Shown here in pieces: positions 45,652 to 55,454 of a stretch of DNA of 61,679 bases (the first letter of the stretch is position 1; the number at the start of each line of letters is the position of its first letter). This stretch comes from an uncultured Verrucomicrobiales bacterium (GTDB taxonomy: Bacteria; Verrucomicrobiota; Verrucomicrobiia; Verrucomicrobiales; Akkermansiaceae). A program made the translations under genes and the position numbers. The notes below the pieces were generated by a model. That model saw nothing but the letters and a program-made list of their open reading frames with translations, was not told where the DNA came from and did not search any database. The stretch spans positions 1 through 61,679 of the forward strand of contig CALFVF010000028.1 in NCBI GenBank assembly GCA_937928735.1, written 5' to 3'.

Positions 45652-46030
45652 CCCATAGTCGCTCAGCATCTACAACTCCATCACAATGACGCTGTATCAC
45701 GAAAGGCTCTGTAAATTCTATCAGATCCCTACTTGAGCTAATATGACATTAAATAACCTTAAAAGAGCTCAAACAACACGCTTTGCGCCACATCACCCGA
45801 TTAGATTTGGGCTATAAGTTCATTGTATAGAATGAATTCATAAGGCTGGTGGCAACAATAAGGCGGCACAATCAGTGCAATCCAGCGGAAATAAAACATC
45901 CAGAGAAGCTCCTAAATCTATCTCTAAAACCGATAATTGCGGAAGAAATCACGCCCAATCCACCAGTCGTGCTTGAACACAAGTCATTTCTCCTCTATCA
46001 ATACATGCGCTCACCGCATATACCAAGTCC
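45652..46030. other. Intergenic region upstream of sdhC
   Basis: About 380 bases with no gene I can support. A possible sdh promoter reads TTGAAC at 45973-45978 with TATCAA 17 nt on. A palindrome ATGAATTCAT lies at 45832-45841. Several short reading frames here lack family support. Confidence 0.4.
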
Positions 46031-46708
46031 ATGAACCTAGCAAACTGCTCTATTTGTCTATTTTGGAACTCATCCATTGGCAAAAAACTCATCGTCGCCA
46101 TCACAGGCATTCTACTTGTTCTCTTCCTCGCAGGACACCTCTCTGGAAATTTACTCATATTTTTAGGAGCAGACGCCTTCAATGAATACGCTGAGCTTCT
46201 CCACGGTATGCTCCATGGCACAGGCGTCTGGATCGCACGAATTGGCCTACTCGGAGCACTCTTTCTCCATGTCCTAGCGACCATCAGTCTCGTAAAACTC
46301 AATAAAGAGGCAAAAATACAAGACTACCAGTGCCAGTCCACCATTCAGGCGACTCGCTCCTCTCGCATGATGATCTGGAGTGGTCTCACCATCCTCTCCT
46401 TTATTGTCTATCACATCCTTCACTTCACTGTGCGCTTTGGTAAAACCGCAGAAATTGGTGAAACTAGTCCCTATCACATGGTGATCTATGGCTTCCAGCA
46501 GCCAATTAATGTGATATTCTACATCATCGCTATGTTCTGTCTCTGCAGTCACCTACACCACGGAGTCGCCTCCATTTTCCAGACTCTCGGCTTACGGAGC
46601 AAGAATAACTCTGCACTCATCAACGGAGGGGCAAAAGCATTTTCGGCTCTGGTCTTTGTCGGTTTCACTTCGATCCCGCTCGTCATCGCCGCTGGACTCA
46701 TCGAGTAA
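46031..46708 (+). CDS. sdhC: Succinate dehydrogenase cytochrome b subunit (b558 type)
   Basis: A 225-residue membrane protein with five hydrophobic helices and His residues at helix positions expected for two b hemes: [31 protein letters not shown] and [15 protein letters not shown]. This is the single-subunit di-heme cytochrome of the B-type succinate:quinone reductases, so no sdhD is expected. It anchors SdhA/SdhB and passes electrons to quinone. It lies 25 nt before sdhA. Confidence 0.92.
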   Translation: MNLANCSICLFWNSSIGKKLIVAITGILLVLFLAGHLSGNLLIFLGADAFNEYAELLHGMLHGTGVWIARIGLLGALFLHVLATISLVKLNKEAKIQDYQCQSTIQATRSSRMMIWSGLTILSFIVYHILHFTVRFGKTAEIGETSPYHMVIYGFQQPINVIFYIIAMFCLCSHLHHGVASIFQTLGLRSKNNSALINGGAKAFSALVFVGFTSIPLVIAAGLIE

Positions 46709-46733
46709 TTCAAACTTTATCTCTTCTCAAATC

Positions 46734-48704
46734 ATGTCTTTAGATTCTAAGATCCCAGAGGGCCCACTCGAGCAAAAGTGGACAAAGCACAAGATGGACT
46801 CCAAGCTCATCAACCCTGCCAATAAGCGAAAATACTCCGTGATTGTCGTTGGCTCTGGTCTCGCTGGAGGAGCTGCCTCAGCCACCCTCTCTGAGCTCGG
46901 CTATAAGGTGAAATGCTTCTGCTATCAGGACAGTCCTCGCCGCGCACACTCAATCGCTGCCCAAGGTGGGATCAATGCCGCAAAAAACTACCAGAATGAT
47001 GGCGACTCCGTCTACCGCCTCTTCTATGACACCATCAAAGGTGGAGACTTCCGCTCCAGAGAGGCGAATGTCTACAGACTCGCAGAAGTCTCAGCCAATA
47101 TCATCGACCAGGCGACAGCCCAAGGTGTCCCCTTCGCACGCGAATACGGTGGTCTACTCGATAATCGCTCCTTTGGTGGCGCACAGGTCTCACGCACATT
47201 TTATGCCCGTGGGCAGACAGGACAGCAGTTACTGATCGGCTGCTACCAAGCACTCCAGAAGGAAGTAGCAAAAGGAGGTGTAGAAATGCACCCACGCACA
47301 GAAATGATGGATCTCGTCCTCGTTGATGGCCAAGCAAAGGGAGTTGTCATGCGTGACCTCACCACAGGAGAAATCAGCACGCACGCAGCGGATGCCGTTG
47401 TCCTCGCTACAGGTGGCTACGGAAACGTCTTCTTCCTCTCCACCAATGCCATGGGCTGTAATGTCATGGCCGCCTACCGCGCCCACAAGAAAGGTGCCTA
47501 TTTTGCGAACCCCTGCTACACCCAAATTCACCCAACCTGCATCCCAGTCTCAGGTGAATACCAGTCTAAGCTCACTCTCATGTCAGAGTCGCTACGAAAT
47601 GACGGCCGCATCTGGGTGCCCAAGTCCAGAGAAGACGCGAAAGCCATCCGCGAAGGTCAGAAGTCAGCCACCGATATCGCCGAAGAAGATCGCGACTACT
47701 ACCTCGAGCGCAAGTACCCATCATTCGGTAATCTCTGCCCTCGTGATATCGCCTCTCGCGCCGCAAAAGAAGTCTGTGATGATGACCGCGGTGTCGCCTC
47801 ATCAGGACTCGGAGTCTACCTCGATTTCCAAGACTCCATTAATCGCCTCGGCGAAGATGTGATCCGCTCACGCTACGGGAACCTCTTCCAAATGTATGAG
47901 AAAATCACTGGAGAAAACCCATACGAAACTCCCATGCAGATCTTCCCAGCCGTGCACTACACCATGGGCGGACTCTGGGTGGACTACAATCTCCAATCAA
48001 ATCTCCCCGGACTCCACGTCCTCGGTGAAGCAAACTTCTCAGACCACGGCGCGAACCGCCTCGGGGCCTCCGCTCTGATGCAGGGCCTCGCAGATGGGTA
48101 CTTCGTGATCCCTACAACAATCGCTAACTACCTAGCCACTCAGACTCCAGGGAGTGTCACCACAGATGCGCCAGAGTTTCAGCAAGCTCAAGAAGCCGTT
48201 GAGCAGAGAGTCAATCAGCTCATCAATATTAAAGGAAATCGCTCCGTCGACTCCTTCCATAAAGAGCTCGGCCAAGTCATCTGGGATTACTGCGGCATGG
48301 AGCGCACAGAAGAAGGCCTTAAAAAAGCCCTCGAACTCATCCCTAAAATCCGTGAAGAATTCTGGAGGAATGTCAGAATCCCCGGAGAAGCAGACGGCAT
48401 GAATGCAGAGCTGGAGAAAGCGGGACGCGTCGCAGATTTCATCGAATTCGGCGAACTCATGTGCTATGATGCGCTCAACCGCGCTGAGTCCTGTGGCGGT
48501 CACTTCCGTGCTGAGCACCAGTTCACAGACACTTCACCAGAAGTTCTCGATGGTCGTACACAAGCAGGTGAAGCACAGCGAGATGATGCGAACTTCACCT
48601 ACGTCTCTGCTTGGCAGTACAATGCCGTAGGTGAGGCCCCGACACTACATAAAGAAGACCTAGATTACCAGTTCGTCACACCTTCGATACGATCCTACAA
48701 GTAA
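46734..48704 (+). CDS. sdhA: Succinate dehydrogenase flavoprotein subunit
   Basis: A 656-residue protein from the ATG at 46734. The FAD-binding [17 protein letters not shown], the flavin-attachment region [14 protein letters not shown], the substrate loops (LYPTIH-like [21 protein letters not shown]) and the C-terminal [25 protein letters not shown] identify SdhA/FrdA of the B-type. It oxidises succinate to fumarate. No sdhB follows; the next gene is rho, 478 bp away. Confidence 0.94.
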   Translation: MSLDSKIPEGPLEQKWTKHKMDSKLINPANKRKYSVIVVGSGLAGGAASATLSELGYKVKCFCYQDSPRRAHSIAAQGGINAAKNYQNDGDSVYRLFYDTIKGGDFRSREANVYRLAEVSANIIDQATAQGVPFAREYGGLLDNRSFGGAQVSRTFYARGQTGQQLLIGCYQALQKEVAKGGVEMHPRTEMMDLVLVDGQAKGVVMRDLTTGEISTHAADAVVLATGGYGNVFFLSTNAMGCNVMAAYRAHKKGAYFANPCYTQIHPTCIPVSGEYQSKLTLMSESLRNDGRIWVPKSREDAKAIREGQKSATDIAEEDRDYYLERKYPSFGNLCPRDIASRAAKEVCDDDRGVASSGLGVYLDFQDSINRLGEDVIRSRYGNLFQMYEKITGENPYETPMQIFPAVHYTMGGLWVDYNLQSNLPGLHVLGEANFSDHGANRLGASALMQGLADGYFVIPTTIANYLATQTPGSVTTDAPEFQQAQEAVEQRVNQLINIKGNRSVDSFHKELGQVIWDYCGMERTEEGLKKALELIPKIREEFWRNVRIPGEADGMNAELEKAGRVADFIEFGELMCYDALNRAESCGGHFRAEHQFTDTSPEVLDGRTQAGEAQRDDANFTYVSAWQYNAVGEAPTLHKEDLDYQFVTPSIRSYK

Positions 48705-49182
48705 ATAGACTGCGTCGTATTCTAGTCACGACTCGTCACAGTGATTTCTCAGAATTACTCAACCTAGAGTACGACACCACTGTTTACTGATCACATGCTG
48801 CGCGAGCACTCTACACGTACTATTGTGGAGCCAGTTAGCTGTCAGGAAAAGATTTTTTGGCGAAACCTCGAGAAAAAAAGGTTGCGTCCTACTTGTAACC
48901 ACTCATTATACATCAAGTGTGAGCAAGGAACGAGTTTTGATTAGTTCTTTATTCTAATGCTAGATCATCCCCTGTGGCTAGCAGTCTGAAAAGGCTCACA
49001 TGATTTCGTAAACAATCGCTCCTGTTTTGGCACCTCCAAGGTTCCACGCATTTTATCGATACATTGAGTACTCTCATCGGTAGATCGCGACCAACTATCT
49101 CAAGCTTTTTTTGTGAAATCATATCAAGATCATAGATCTTAAAATCTCATTCGAGACTTTTACTAACGTTGCAAGAACACAC
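48705..49182. other. Long leader/intergenic region between sdhA and rho
   Basis: About 480 bases without a gene; no sdhB remnant found in the sdhA-side part. It carries two simple hairpins, TGCTAG-N14-CTAGCA (48959-48984) and AAGATC-ATA-GATCTT (49126-49140), the latter 42 nt before the rho start. A long leader would suit rho autoregulation by attenuation, but no clear terminator is seen. Confidence 0.45.
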
Positions 49183-51057
49183 ATGAGCGAAACAACTCAA
49201 GAAGACTTATCTCCAAACCCACAGAGTGAAGCGAATAGCTCAAACCCTGTGAGTAAAAAAACGTCTAAAAAAACGACCAAAAAGGCCGCGAAGAAAGCAG
49301 CTAAAAAAGCCGCCAAAAAGACGGCCAAAAAAGCAACCAAGGCCGTAAAAGCGACGAAAGCCGCGAAAAAAACAGCCAAAAAAGCGGCAAAGAAAGTCTC
49401 TGAATCCACCAGCACTCAGCCAGACACCCCTGCTTCCCTTCAACCTGTAGAATCCAATACGGCTCCTCACTCAGCTCCTCAGTCTACACCCAAACAAACA
49501 GCTTCACTAAGAGCTCCAAAGAAAGCGAACGAAGAAAATTCTCAACCAGCACAGAATACTCAGCTACATCCTGAGTCACCATCGCACAATGACACTCCAG
49601 TAGCGACACAGCACGATGAGCACCACGATCATGCCACTGCAGACCCGCGCAGACAGCATCAAGATCACCCCCAAAAGTCACGCACCCGCAAACAGACGAA
49701 AAACGGACGCCAAAAAGGTGGTGGCCCAGTGAAGGGCCGCAATAGAAACAACAACCAGAACGGTAATCATAGCGGGAATGGAAATAGTGAAGACCATCAC
49801 AACTCCAACGACAACCGCAATGGAGGTAGAGACAACCAAAACGGTAAGCACAAACAAAACCGTAACCAACAGCGCAACAACCCACGCCAGCGCAAAGGCA
49901 AAGAACGCGCTCCCAAAAAAGTCGAACTCACAGGCCCCATTGTTGAAGTAGACGGCCTTCTGGAACTTTCCTCAAAGGGATTCGGATTTTTACGAATTGC
50001 GGAATCAGGCTTTGAGCAAGGACGCCAGGATGTCTTTGTCCCACCAGAATTTGTTAGAAATTACGGCCTGCGCCAGGCAGTCTGGATTCACGGCACAGCC
50101 CAAGAAGGCCCTAGAGGCCTCCAGCTTACCGAGGTCAAAACCATCAATGACCTCACACCTGATCAGACCAAAAAGCTCCCCCATTTCGAGGAGCTCAAGG
50201 CGATCAATCCAGACAAGCGCATATCCTTTGAGACAACTTCCGAGCGCTTCACCACACGTGTCGTCGATATCATAGCCCCCATTGGCCGAGGCCAGCGAGG
50301 CCTTATCGTCTCACCACCACGCTCTGGTAAGACCACACTCATGCTCCACATGGCAGAAGCTGTTCGCGAAAAGTATGACGAAGAAGTCCACCTCATCATC
50401 CTTTTAATTGATGAGCGACCAGAAGAAGTCACAGACTTCAAACGCTCACTCCCAGGTGCCGAGATCTTTGCTAGCTCCAATGACGACGGCGCTAAGAACC
50501 ACTGCCGCCTTGCCGAACTCTGTATTGAGCGCGCCAAGAGACTCACAGAAGCTGGCAAGCACGTCTTTATCCTGATGGACTCTATCACCCGCCTTGCACG
50601 CGCCTACAACGCGCAAATGGGTGGTAACAAAAAACAGAAAGGCCGCGGTATCCAGTCTGGTGGAATCATGGCAGGAGCTCTCGAAGAACCAAGAAAGCTC
50701 TTTGCCGCAGCCAGAAACACTCGCAATGCCGGCTCACTCACCATCGTCGCGACAGCTCTGATCCAAACAAACTCCAGAGCCGATGAAGCCATCTACCAAG
50801 AATTTAAAGGCACAGGAAACATGGAACTCGTGTTAGACCGCGCGATTGCCGAACAATACCTCTACCCAGCTGTCGACATTTTTAAATCTGGCACAAGAAG
50901 AGAAGAGCTACTCTTGCCAGACATCAGCATGCACAAGATCCACCTCATTCGCCGTGGACTAGCAGGCCACCGCCCAGAACAAGCCATGGAGCGCCTCCTC
51001 TTCTTCCTCAAGCGCTTCCATAACAATGCGCAGATGCTGCTAGAGATCAAAGGTTAG
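49183..51057 (+). CDS. rho: Transcription termination factor Rho with histone-H1-like leader
   Basis: A 624-residue protein. Residues about 25-75 are an Ala/Lys-rich stretch of KKAAKKAA-type repeats like histone H1 tails. Residues about 160-245 are an Asn/Gln/Arg/Gly-rich disordered insert. The usual N-terminal helical Rho_N domain is not evident. From about residue 255 a normal core begins: RNA-binding CSD (GLLELSSKGFGFLRI), Walker A SPPRSGKTT near 376-384, LLIDERPEEV, the Q-loop (IQTNSRADEAIYQEFKGTG) and the R-loop. It terminates transcripts by ATP-driven translocation. Confidence 0.94.
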   Translation: MSETTQEDLSPNPQSEANSSNPVSKKTSKKTTKKAAKKAAKKAAKKTAKKATKAVKATKAAKKTAKKAAKKVSESTSTQPDTPASLQPVESNTAPHSAPQSTPKQTASLRAPKKANEENSQPAQNTQLHPESPSHNDTPVATQHDEHHDHATADPRRQHQDHPQKSRTRKQTKNGRQKGGGPVKGRNRNNNQNGNHSGNGNSEDHHNSNDNRNGGRDNQNGKHKQNRNQQRNNPRQRKGKERAPKKVELTGPIVEVDGLLELSSKGFGFLRIAESGFEQGRQDVFVPPEFVRNYGLRQAVWIHGTAQEGPRGLQLTEVKTINDLTPDQTKKLPHFEELKAINPDKRISFETTSERFTTRVVDIIAPIGRGQRGLIVSPPRSGKTTLMLHMAEAVREKYDEEVHLIILLIDERPEEVTDFKRSLPGAEIFASSNDDGAKNHCRLAELCIERAKRLTEAGKHVFILMDSITRLARAYNAQMGGNKKQKGRGIQSGGIMAGALEEPRKLFAAARNTRNAGSLTIVATALIQTNSRADEAIYQEFKGTGNMELVLDRAIAEQYLYPAVDIFKSGTRREELLLPDISMHKIHLIRRGLAGHRPEQAMERLLFFLKRFHNNAQMLLEIKG

Positions 51058-51205
51058 ATACCCTCCTCACTAATAGAGAGGCTGTCATCGTGGTTAATAT
51101 TCCTTGCTGACTATGGCATGGTATTCTATATTGCATCTATAGGTGAAGTATTCGTTTTCTAACATATTGCACACCTCACTTTATACCATAAACCACGCAA
51201 TCTCT

Positions 51206-51853
51206 ATGTTCAGCCAAATGATGAAATGTTATTATCTATCCATTTTTTTATTAGTACCCGTGCTTTCTGCAAAAGCAGACACCGAAAAGCCAACTAAAAA
51301 AGAAGTCGCTCTCATTCATCATTGGCTTGCGAATACTTCTGAAAACAGAATTCACCAGCTGAGAGGTGCAAGAGACAACAAAGTCTTCCTTCATAAAGAT
51401 GGTCACATAGAAGTTGTCTACAACGGAGAAGGCAACTTAGTGAAGGATGGGATTAATGACGGCTCCTATAACTATGCGCATCCCATTAAAGAACCTCTAA
51501 AGCATTTTAATCAAGATATTTTACCTTGGATCCTTTGGGGAAATAGCAGAAAAGACCCAACCACAGTGAAAGAGAGACTAGAAGCTTATTCACAAGACTT
51601 AAGCGCTGGTTTATCTAGAGCTCAAGTAAACCATAATAAGAAATTTAAGCGTATTCGCATAAAAGATTCTGAAAGGATGGCTGCTGAATTTTTTCTGCGT
51701 GTCCTAAAAGAAGGTGAAGTCGAATCGATTCTACAAATCATCGAAGATCCTGACTTCAAAGTTAAAAAACCCCACCTCATCGGAAAAGGGCTCACTAAGG
51801 GCCTCATTTCTGTGATTAAAACAAATCAATTTATACCTACTGAAAGGAACTAG
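51206..51853 (+). CDS. Small secreted protein, unknown
   Basis: 215 residues from the ATG at 51206 (a GTG at 51143 would add 21 residues ahead of the signal). Signal peptide YYLSIFLLVPVLSAKA. The mature part is mixed alpha/beta and charged, with no family I recognise. It is 149 nt after rho with no clear terminator between them. Confidence 0.55.
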   Translation: MFSQMMKCYYLSIFLLVPVLSAKADTEKPTKKEVALIHHWLANTSENRIHQLRGARDNKVFLHKDGHIEVVYNGEGNLVKDGINDGSYNYAHPIKEPLKHFNQDILPWILWGNSRKDPTTVKERLEAYSQDLSAGLSRAQVNHNKKFKRIRIKDSERMAAEFFLRVLKEGEVESILQIIEDPDFKVKKPHLIGKGLTKGLISVIKTNQFIPTERN

Positions 51854-52026
51854 TCGCATTTCGGCTGATCATACTAAAACAGTGATGCGAGTAAGTTCAC
51901 CTTAACCTACAACTCAATTTTGACTGTATTGCCTCATAACGAATTGAAGTGGCGACAGCACCCCACTTTGACAAATGAACTCGTGAACTATATTATAACA
52001 ATAACAGCTTCGTTAAGCTAAGTAGC

Positions 52027-52536
52027 ATGACTTCTCACCTAAAACCATGGAAAAGGGTTCTCCTGTTCCTTGCTTTTATCATCACAGCCGCTTTATTCCT
52101 TCTATTACCTTTAGCTCTACAATCACGTAAACATTCCATAATCATTTTTGTATCCAATGCGAAGCAAGTAGGTCTAGCGTTATATGAGCATCACGATCTT
52201 CACGGTGTATGGCCACCAAGTCTCAAGGAGATCGATCCAAGTCTTAACGTAACGCCAAGTATGCTGGCTTACCCTTCTACGCCAACTTTTCCTAGAGCTC
52301 TCAAACAACTACCAAATAGTTATCCTGTGGAAGAGTGGTTGTACTTCCCTCCCAGCTCAGACGGTTCGTCCCATATCATTCTCGCTGCACCTCTGCCTTA
52401 CAAGAAATCAGACGATAAGTTGGTGAGAATTGTTGTTTATACTAACGCGTCAACGGAACTATTGGATGAGGTAACTTATGGAAGAATTATCGAAAAACAA
52501 TCGCGTATTCAGCCAGTCATCAAATCCACCCATTAA
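52027..52536 (+). CDS. Single-pass membrane protein with pseudopilin-like segment
   Basis: A 169-residue protein with one N-terminal transmembrane helix (residues about 11-31) and a periplasmic part. The segment SNAKQVGLALYEHHDLHGVWPPSLKEID resembles the alpha-helix and start of the beta region of DUF1559/GspG-type proteins found in Planctomycetes and Verrucomicrobia, but no prepilin cleavage site is present. Function unknown. Confidence 0.55.
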   Translation: MTSHLKPWKRVLLFLAFIITAALFLLLPLALQSRKHSIIIFVSNAKQVGLALYEHHDLHGVWPPSLKEIDPSLNVTPSMLAYPSTPTFPRALKQLPNSYPVEEWLYFPPSSDGSSHIILAAPLPYKKSDDKLVRIVVYTNASTELLDEVTYGRIIEKQSRIQPVIKSTH

Positions 52537-52621
52537 TCTAATTTACACCATCATTGAATAAGCTATTAGTTATGTTAATAATAATCGTGTAGATTTACTA
52601 AAACTAGTGAACTATAGGATC

Positions 52622-52840
52622 ATGTCTTCTCCTTCTTTTAAGCAATCTCAATTTTGGATCAGATTTTTTTGTGGGTTAATTTTCTTTGGAACAATTAGCG
52701 CTCTCATTGGATTACGTTATTTAGATTCCATGGGAACTGGAATTACTATCACAGCTTGTGTAGCTTTTACTTTGATAGTGAGCATTATTGGTGCCAGATC
52801 TGGATTCAGTAAATTACTTGACTCTCTATGGTGGTGGTAA
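52622..52840 (+). CDS. Small two-TM membrane protein, unknown
   Basis: 72 residues from the ATG at 52622 (a GTG at 52607 adds five). Two hydrophobic helices (about 11-30 and 39-58) with a short loop. No recognisable family. Confidence 0.45.
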   Translation: MSSPSFKQSQFWIRFFCGLIFFGTISALIGLRYLDSMGTGITITACVAFTLIVSIIGARSGFSKLLDSLWWW

Positions 52841-52915
52841 GCCGTGACCATACAGTTCAAGCTTGGCTTCTTTATAAGGCCTATGCGCTATCAGCGCTGC
52901 CAAAGCAAAGGGCTT

Positions 52916-53854
52916 CTAACCAAACTTCGTTTCAACACGCTTCTTGCTCCCGACCTTGTCCATTAGATAGACGCAGAGTGCCGCTACAAGCATGATGGCT
53001 AGAGCGCACCAGAATTCTGTGTTTATTTCAGGAAAGAAGCGCTCGTAGCTGAGTATCTTTACTTCTCCGTTTTTTTCTAAAACGACTGCGGGGCGCTTCC
53101 ATGGCCAGATCAGCAATAGAGAACCTGCGATAAAGCCTGTAATGGCAGCGACGGCTGTGTCATGGAAGCACTTAAATAGCCAGCTTAGTACTCGTGAGAG
53201 TAGTAGTAGACCACTCACAGCTCCTAGTCCCACAGGAACGCCTACAGTGAGAACATCCCCCCACTGGCCGCTGCGTAGAGCATTCACTGTGTCGATCATG
53301 ATCAGGTGGTAGTTGCCCATGAGTAAGAGTACAAACGATCCCGAGACTCCTGGAATAATCATGCTGCACATGGCCACAGCTCCGCAGAGCATCAAATAGA
53401 AGAAGTTCTGACTCTCTGAGGCCTCTGGTACAAAGACAAGGCTCACGGCGAGACCTAAGCCTATAAGAATAGCTACAATTTGACTCAGCTTCCACTCCTT
53501 GACCATTTTCATCACTGAGACGATGGAGGCGGCAATAAAACCAAAGAAAAGTGCCGCCACATAGACTGGGTAAGACTCAAAGCCGCGCTCCAATACATTG
53601 GCCACTGAGAGAATACTCATGAAGACACCAGTGATTAACATCATCAAAAACGTGCCATCCACACGCTTCCATGCAGCTACGATATCTTTCTTTAGTAGCA
53701 GCTTCGCTAAGGTCACATCAAAGCCCTCAATCGCACCTATCAATCTTTGATAGATGCCTGTCAGAAAGGCCACAGTCCCTCCAGAGACACCGGGAATCAC
53801 ATTGGCAGCTCCCATGGCAAATCCTTTTAGAAATATGGCTAATTTTGAGTCCAT
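52916..53854 (-). CDS. DUF368 polyprenyl-phosphate carrier transporter
   Basis: A 312-residue protein with about eight transmembrane helices. Two inverted copies of a short signature stand out: ANVIPGVSGGTVAFLTG near residue 18 and MIIPGVSGSFVLLLMGNY near 165. This is DUF368; members (PopT) are reported to recycle undecaprenyl phosphate across the inner membrane for wall and surface polysaccharide synthesis. It is leftward, downstream of the sucA-sucB transcript and its terminator. Confidence 0.85.
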   Translation of the reverse strand: MDSKLAIFLKGFAMGAANVIPGVSGGTVAFLTGIYQRLIGAIEGFDVTLAKLLLKKDIVAAWKRVDGTFLMMLITGVFMSILSVANVLERGFESYPVYVAALFFGFIAASIVSVMKMVKEWKLSQIVAILIGLGLAVSLVFVPEASESQNFFYLMLCGAVAMCSMIIPGVSGSFVLLLMGNYHLIMIDTVNALRSGQWGDVLTVGVPVGLGAVSGLLLLSRVLSWLFKCFHDTAVAAITGFIAGSLLLIWPWKRPAVVLEKNGEVKILSYERFFPEINTEFWCALAIMLVAALCVYLMDKVGSKKRVETKFG

Positions 53855-53868
53855 TGGTAAATAAGAAA

Positions 53869-53902
53869 AGCAGCGTCACTTGATTCCAGTACACGCTGCT
53901 TG
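53869..53902 (-). terminator. Rho-independent terminator of sucA-sucB
   Basis: On the minus strand, stem AAGCAGCGT-N16-ACGCTGCTT, followed by TTCTTA. It lies between the sucB stop and the DUF368 start, so DUF368 probably has its own promoter or relies on read-through. Confidence 0.75.
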
Positions 53903-53927
53903 GTTTCTATGCATTCTTAGAAGAATG

Positions 53928-55424
53928 TTAAATTTCTAACATGAGTCGGTGTGGGTTCTCTAAACAGTCTTTGATCTTAATTAAGAAGGATACTGCTTCC
54001 TTACCATCTACGAGACGATGATCATAACTCAGGGCGAGATACATCATAGGACGTATTTCGACCTTCCCATCTATCGCCACTGGTCTCTGCTGAATCGTGT
54101 GCATTCCAAGAATACCACTCTGCGGTGGGTTTAAGATCGGAGTACTCAGCAGAGAGCCGTAGACGCCACCATTTGAAATTGTGAAACATCCACCTTGGAG
54201 ATCTGCTAGCTGAATCGTACCTTCGCGTGCTTTTTCGGCATAGCCGATAATATCGCGCTCAATATCTGCGAAGCTCTTCTGTTCGCAGTCACGAATCACA
54301 GGTACAACGAGACCTTTCTCTGTGCCTACGGCGACTCCGATATCATAAAAGTGATTTTCTATCACATCTGTGCCGTCAATTGTGCCATTGATGGATGGTA
54401 CTTCTCTAAGGGCTTGTACTACGGCTTTGACAAAGAGTGACATGAAGCCGAGCTTGCAGCCGTGCTTTTTCACAAAGTCATCTTGGACAGACTTCCGCAG
54501 CTCCATCACTGCTGTCATATCCACTTCATTAAATGTCGTGAGAATCGCTGCCGTTTGCTGTGCATTGACTAAGTGCGATGCGATTTTTCGGCGCAACATA
54601 GACATTTTCTTACGAGTCGTACGGCCATCTCTAACTGGCTCACCTAGTCGCTCTGAGGTATTCGCCACGACAGAGAGATCTGGCTTTAGCTTACCAGCTG
54701 GTGTGCTTGTTTGAGCTGAGGCACTCTGGGTTGATAGACTCTGAGTTGGAGCTGTTTCTACTTTCTTCGCTGGTTGAGCTTCGGCAACTGGTGTGGCTGG
54801 TGTCGCAGTAGGAGTACTTGCTGGCACAGTAGTCGAAGCAATAGTTGTCGTGCCCACTTGAATGTTTGCCACAATGGCACCAATACTGACTTCCTCCCCT
54901 TCTGGAATCAGAATATTAACGACACCCGCGACCTCCGCTTCTAACTCTTGGGACACTTTATCTGTCTCTAGTGTGAGAAGAGTTTGTCCTTGAGTGACGG
55001 CAGTACCTGTCTGCACGTGCCATTGGGCAACATTGGCTGAGGTCACTGATTCACCAGCGGCAGGTACTATAACGTCCACTGTCTCACTAGAAGATGCGGC
55101 ACTGCTCTCTGCTACTGGCTCAGCAACTACAGGTGGAGCCTCCGAATTGACTGCAACTTCTGGCTCATTAGTCGCCTCTGGTGCTTCTCCAGCTTCAGAG
55201 ATACTGGCAACTACCGTTCCGATTGCGACTTCTTCTCCCTCTGGGATGAGAATATGCAGAATACCTGCAACTTCCGCCTCTAGCTCTTGGGATACTTTAT
55301 CCGTTTCCAGTGTGACAAGAGTATCGCCTTTCGCTACAAATTCACCTTCGCTTTTATGCCACTGGGCAACGTTTGCTGAGGTGACTGATTCTCCTGCTGC
55401 TGGGATGACAACTTCAAATGACAT
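53928..55424 (-). CDS. sucB: 2-oxoglutarate dehydrogenase E2 (dihydrolipoamide succinyltransferase), two lipoyl domains
   Basis: A 498-residue protein. Two lipoyl domains (residues about 1-78 and 116-193) share the segment [16 protein letters not shown] and a lipoylated [16 protein letters not shown] (Lys43 and Lys156). A Thr/Ser/Pro/Ala linker (about 193-260) leads straight to the catalytic acyltransferase domain (about 272-498), with SYDHRLVDG at the active site. The subunit-binding domain that normally holds E3 is not visible. It lies 30 nt after sucA. Confidence 0.93.
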   Translation of the reverse strand: MSFEVVIPAAGESVTSANVAQWHKSEGEFVAKGDTLVTLETDKVSQELEAEVAGILHILIPEGEEVAIGTVVASISEAGEAPEATNEPEVAVNSEAPPVVAEPVAESSAASSSETVDVIVPAAGESVTSANVAQWHVQTGTAVTQGQTLLTLETDKVSQELEAEVAGVVNILIPEGEEVSIGAIVANIQVGTTTIASTTVPASTPTATPATPVAEAQPAKKVETAPTQSLSTQSASAQTSTPAGKLKPDLSVVANTSERLGEPVRDGRTTRKKMSMLRRKIASHLVNAQQTAAILTTFNEVDMTAVMELRKSVQDDFVKKHGCKLGFMSLFVKAVVQALREVPSINGTIDGTDVIENHFYDIGVAVGTEKGLVVPVIRDCEQKSFADIERDIIGYAEKAREGTIQLADLQGGCFTISNGGVYGSLLSTPILNPPQSGILGMHTIQQRPVAIDGKVEIRPMMYLALSYDHRLVDGKEAVSFLIKIKDCLENPHRLMLEI

Positions 55425-55454
55425 GATGATATAATTTAAATAGAAAAGTAAAAT

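Noticed and set aside
45849..46034. 61-aa frame before sdhC
   Set aside because: No start with a ribosome site, no family, overlaps the sdhC start.
49250..49410. Short tandem repeats resembling a CRISPR or satellite
   Set aside because: They encode the Lys/Ala-rich leader of Rho; repeat units are coding low complexity without spacers.
52607..52621. GTG start for the small two-TM protein
   Set aside because: The ATG at 52622 is closer to the hydrophobic region and needs no alternative start; neither has a good ribosome site.
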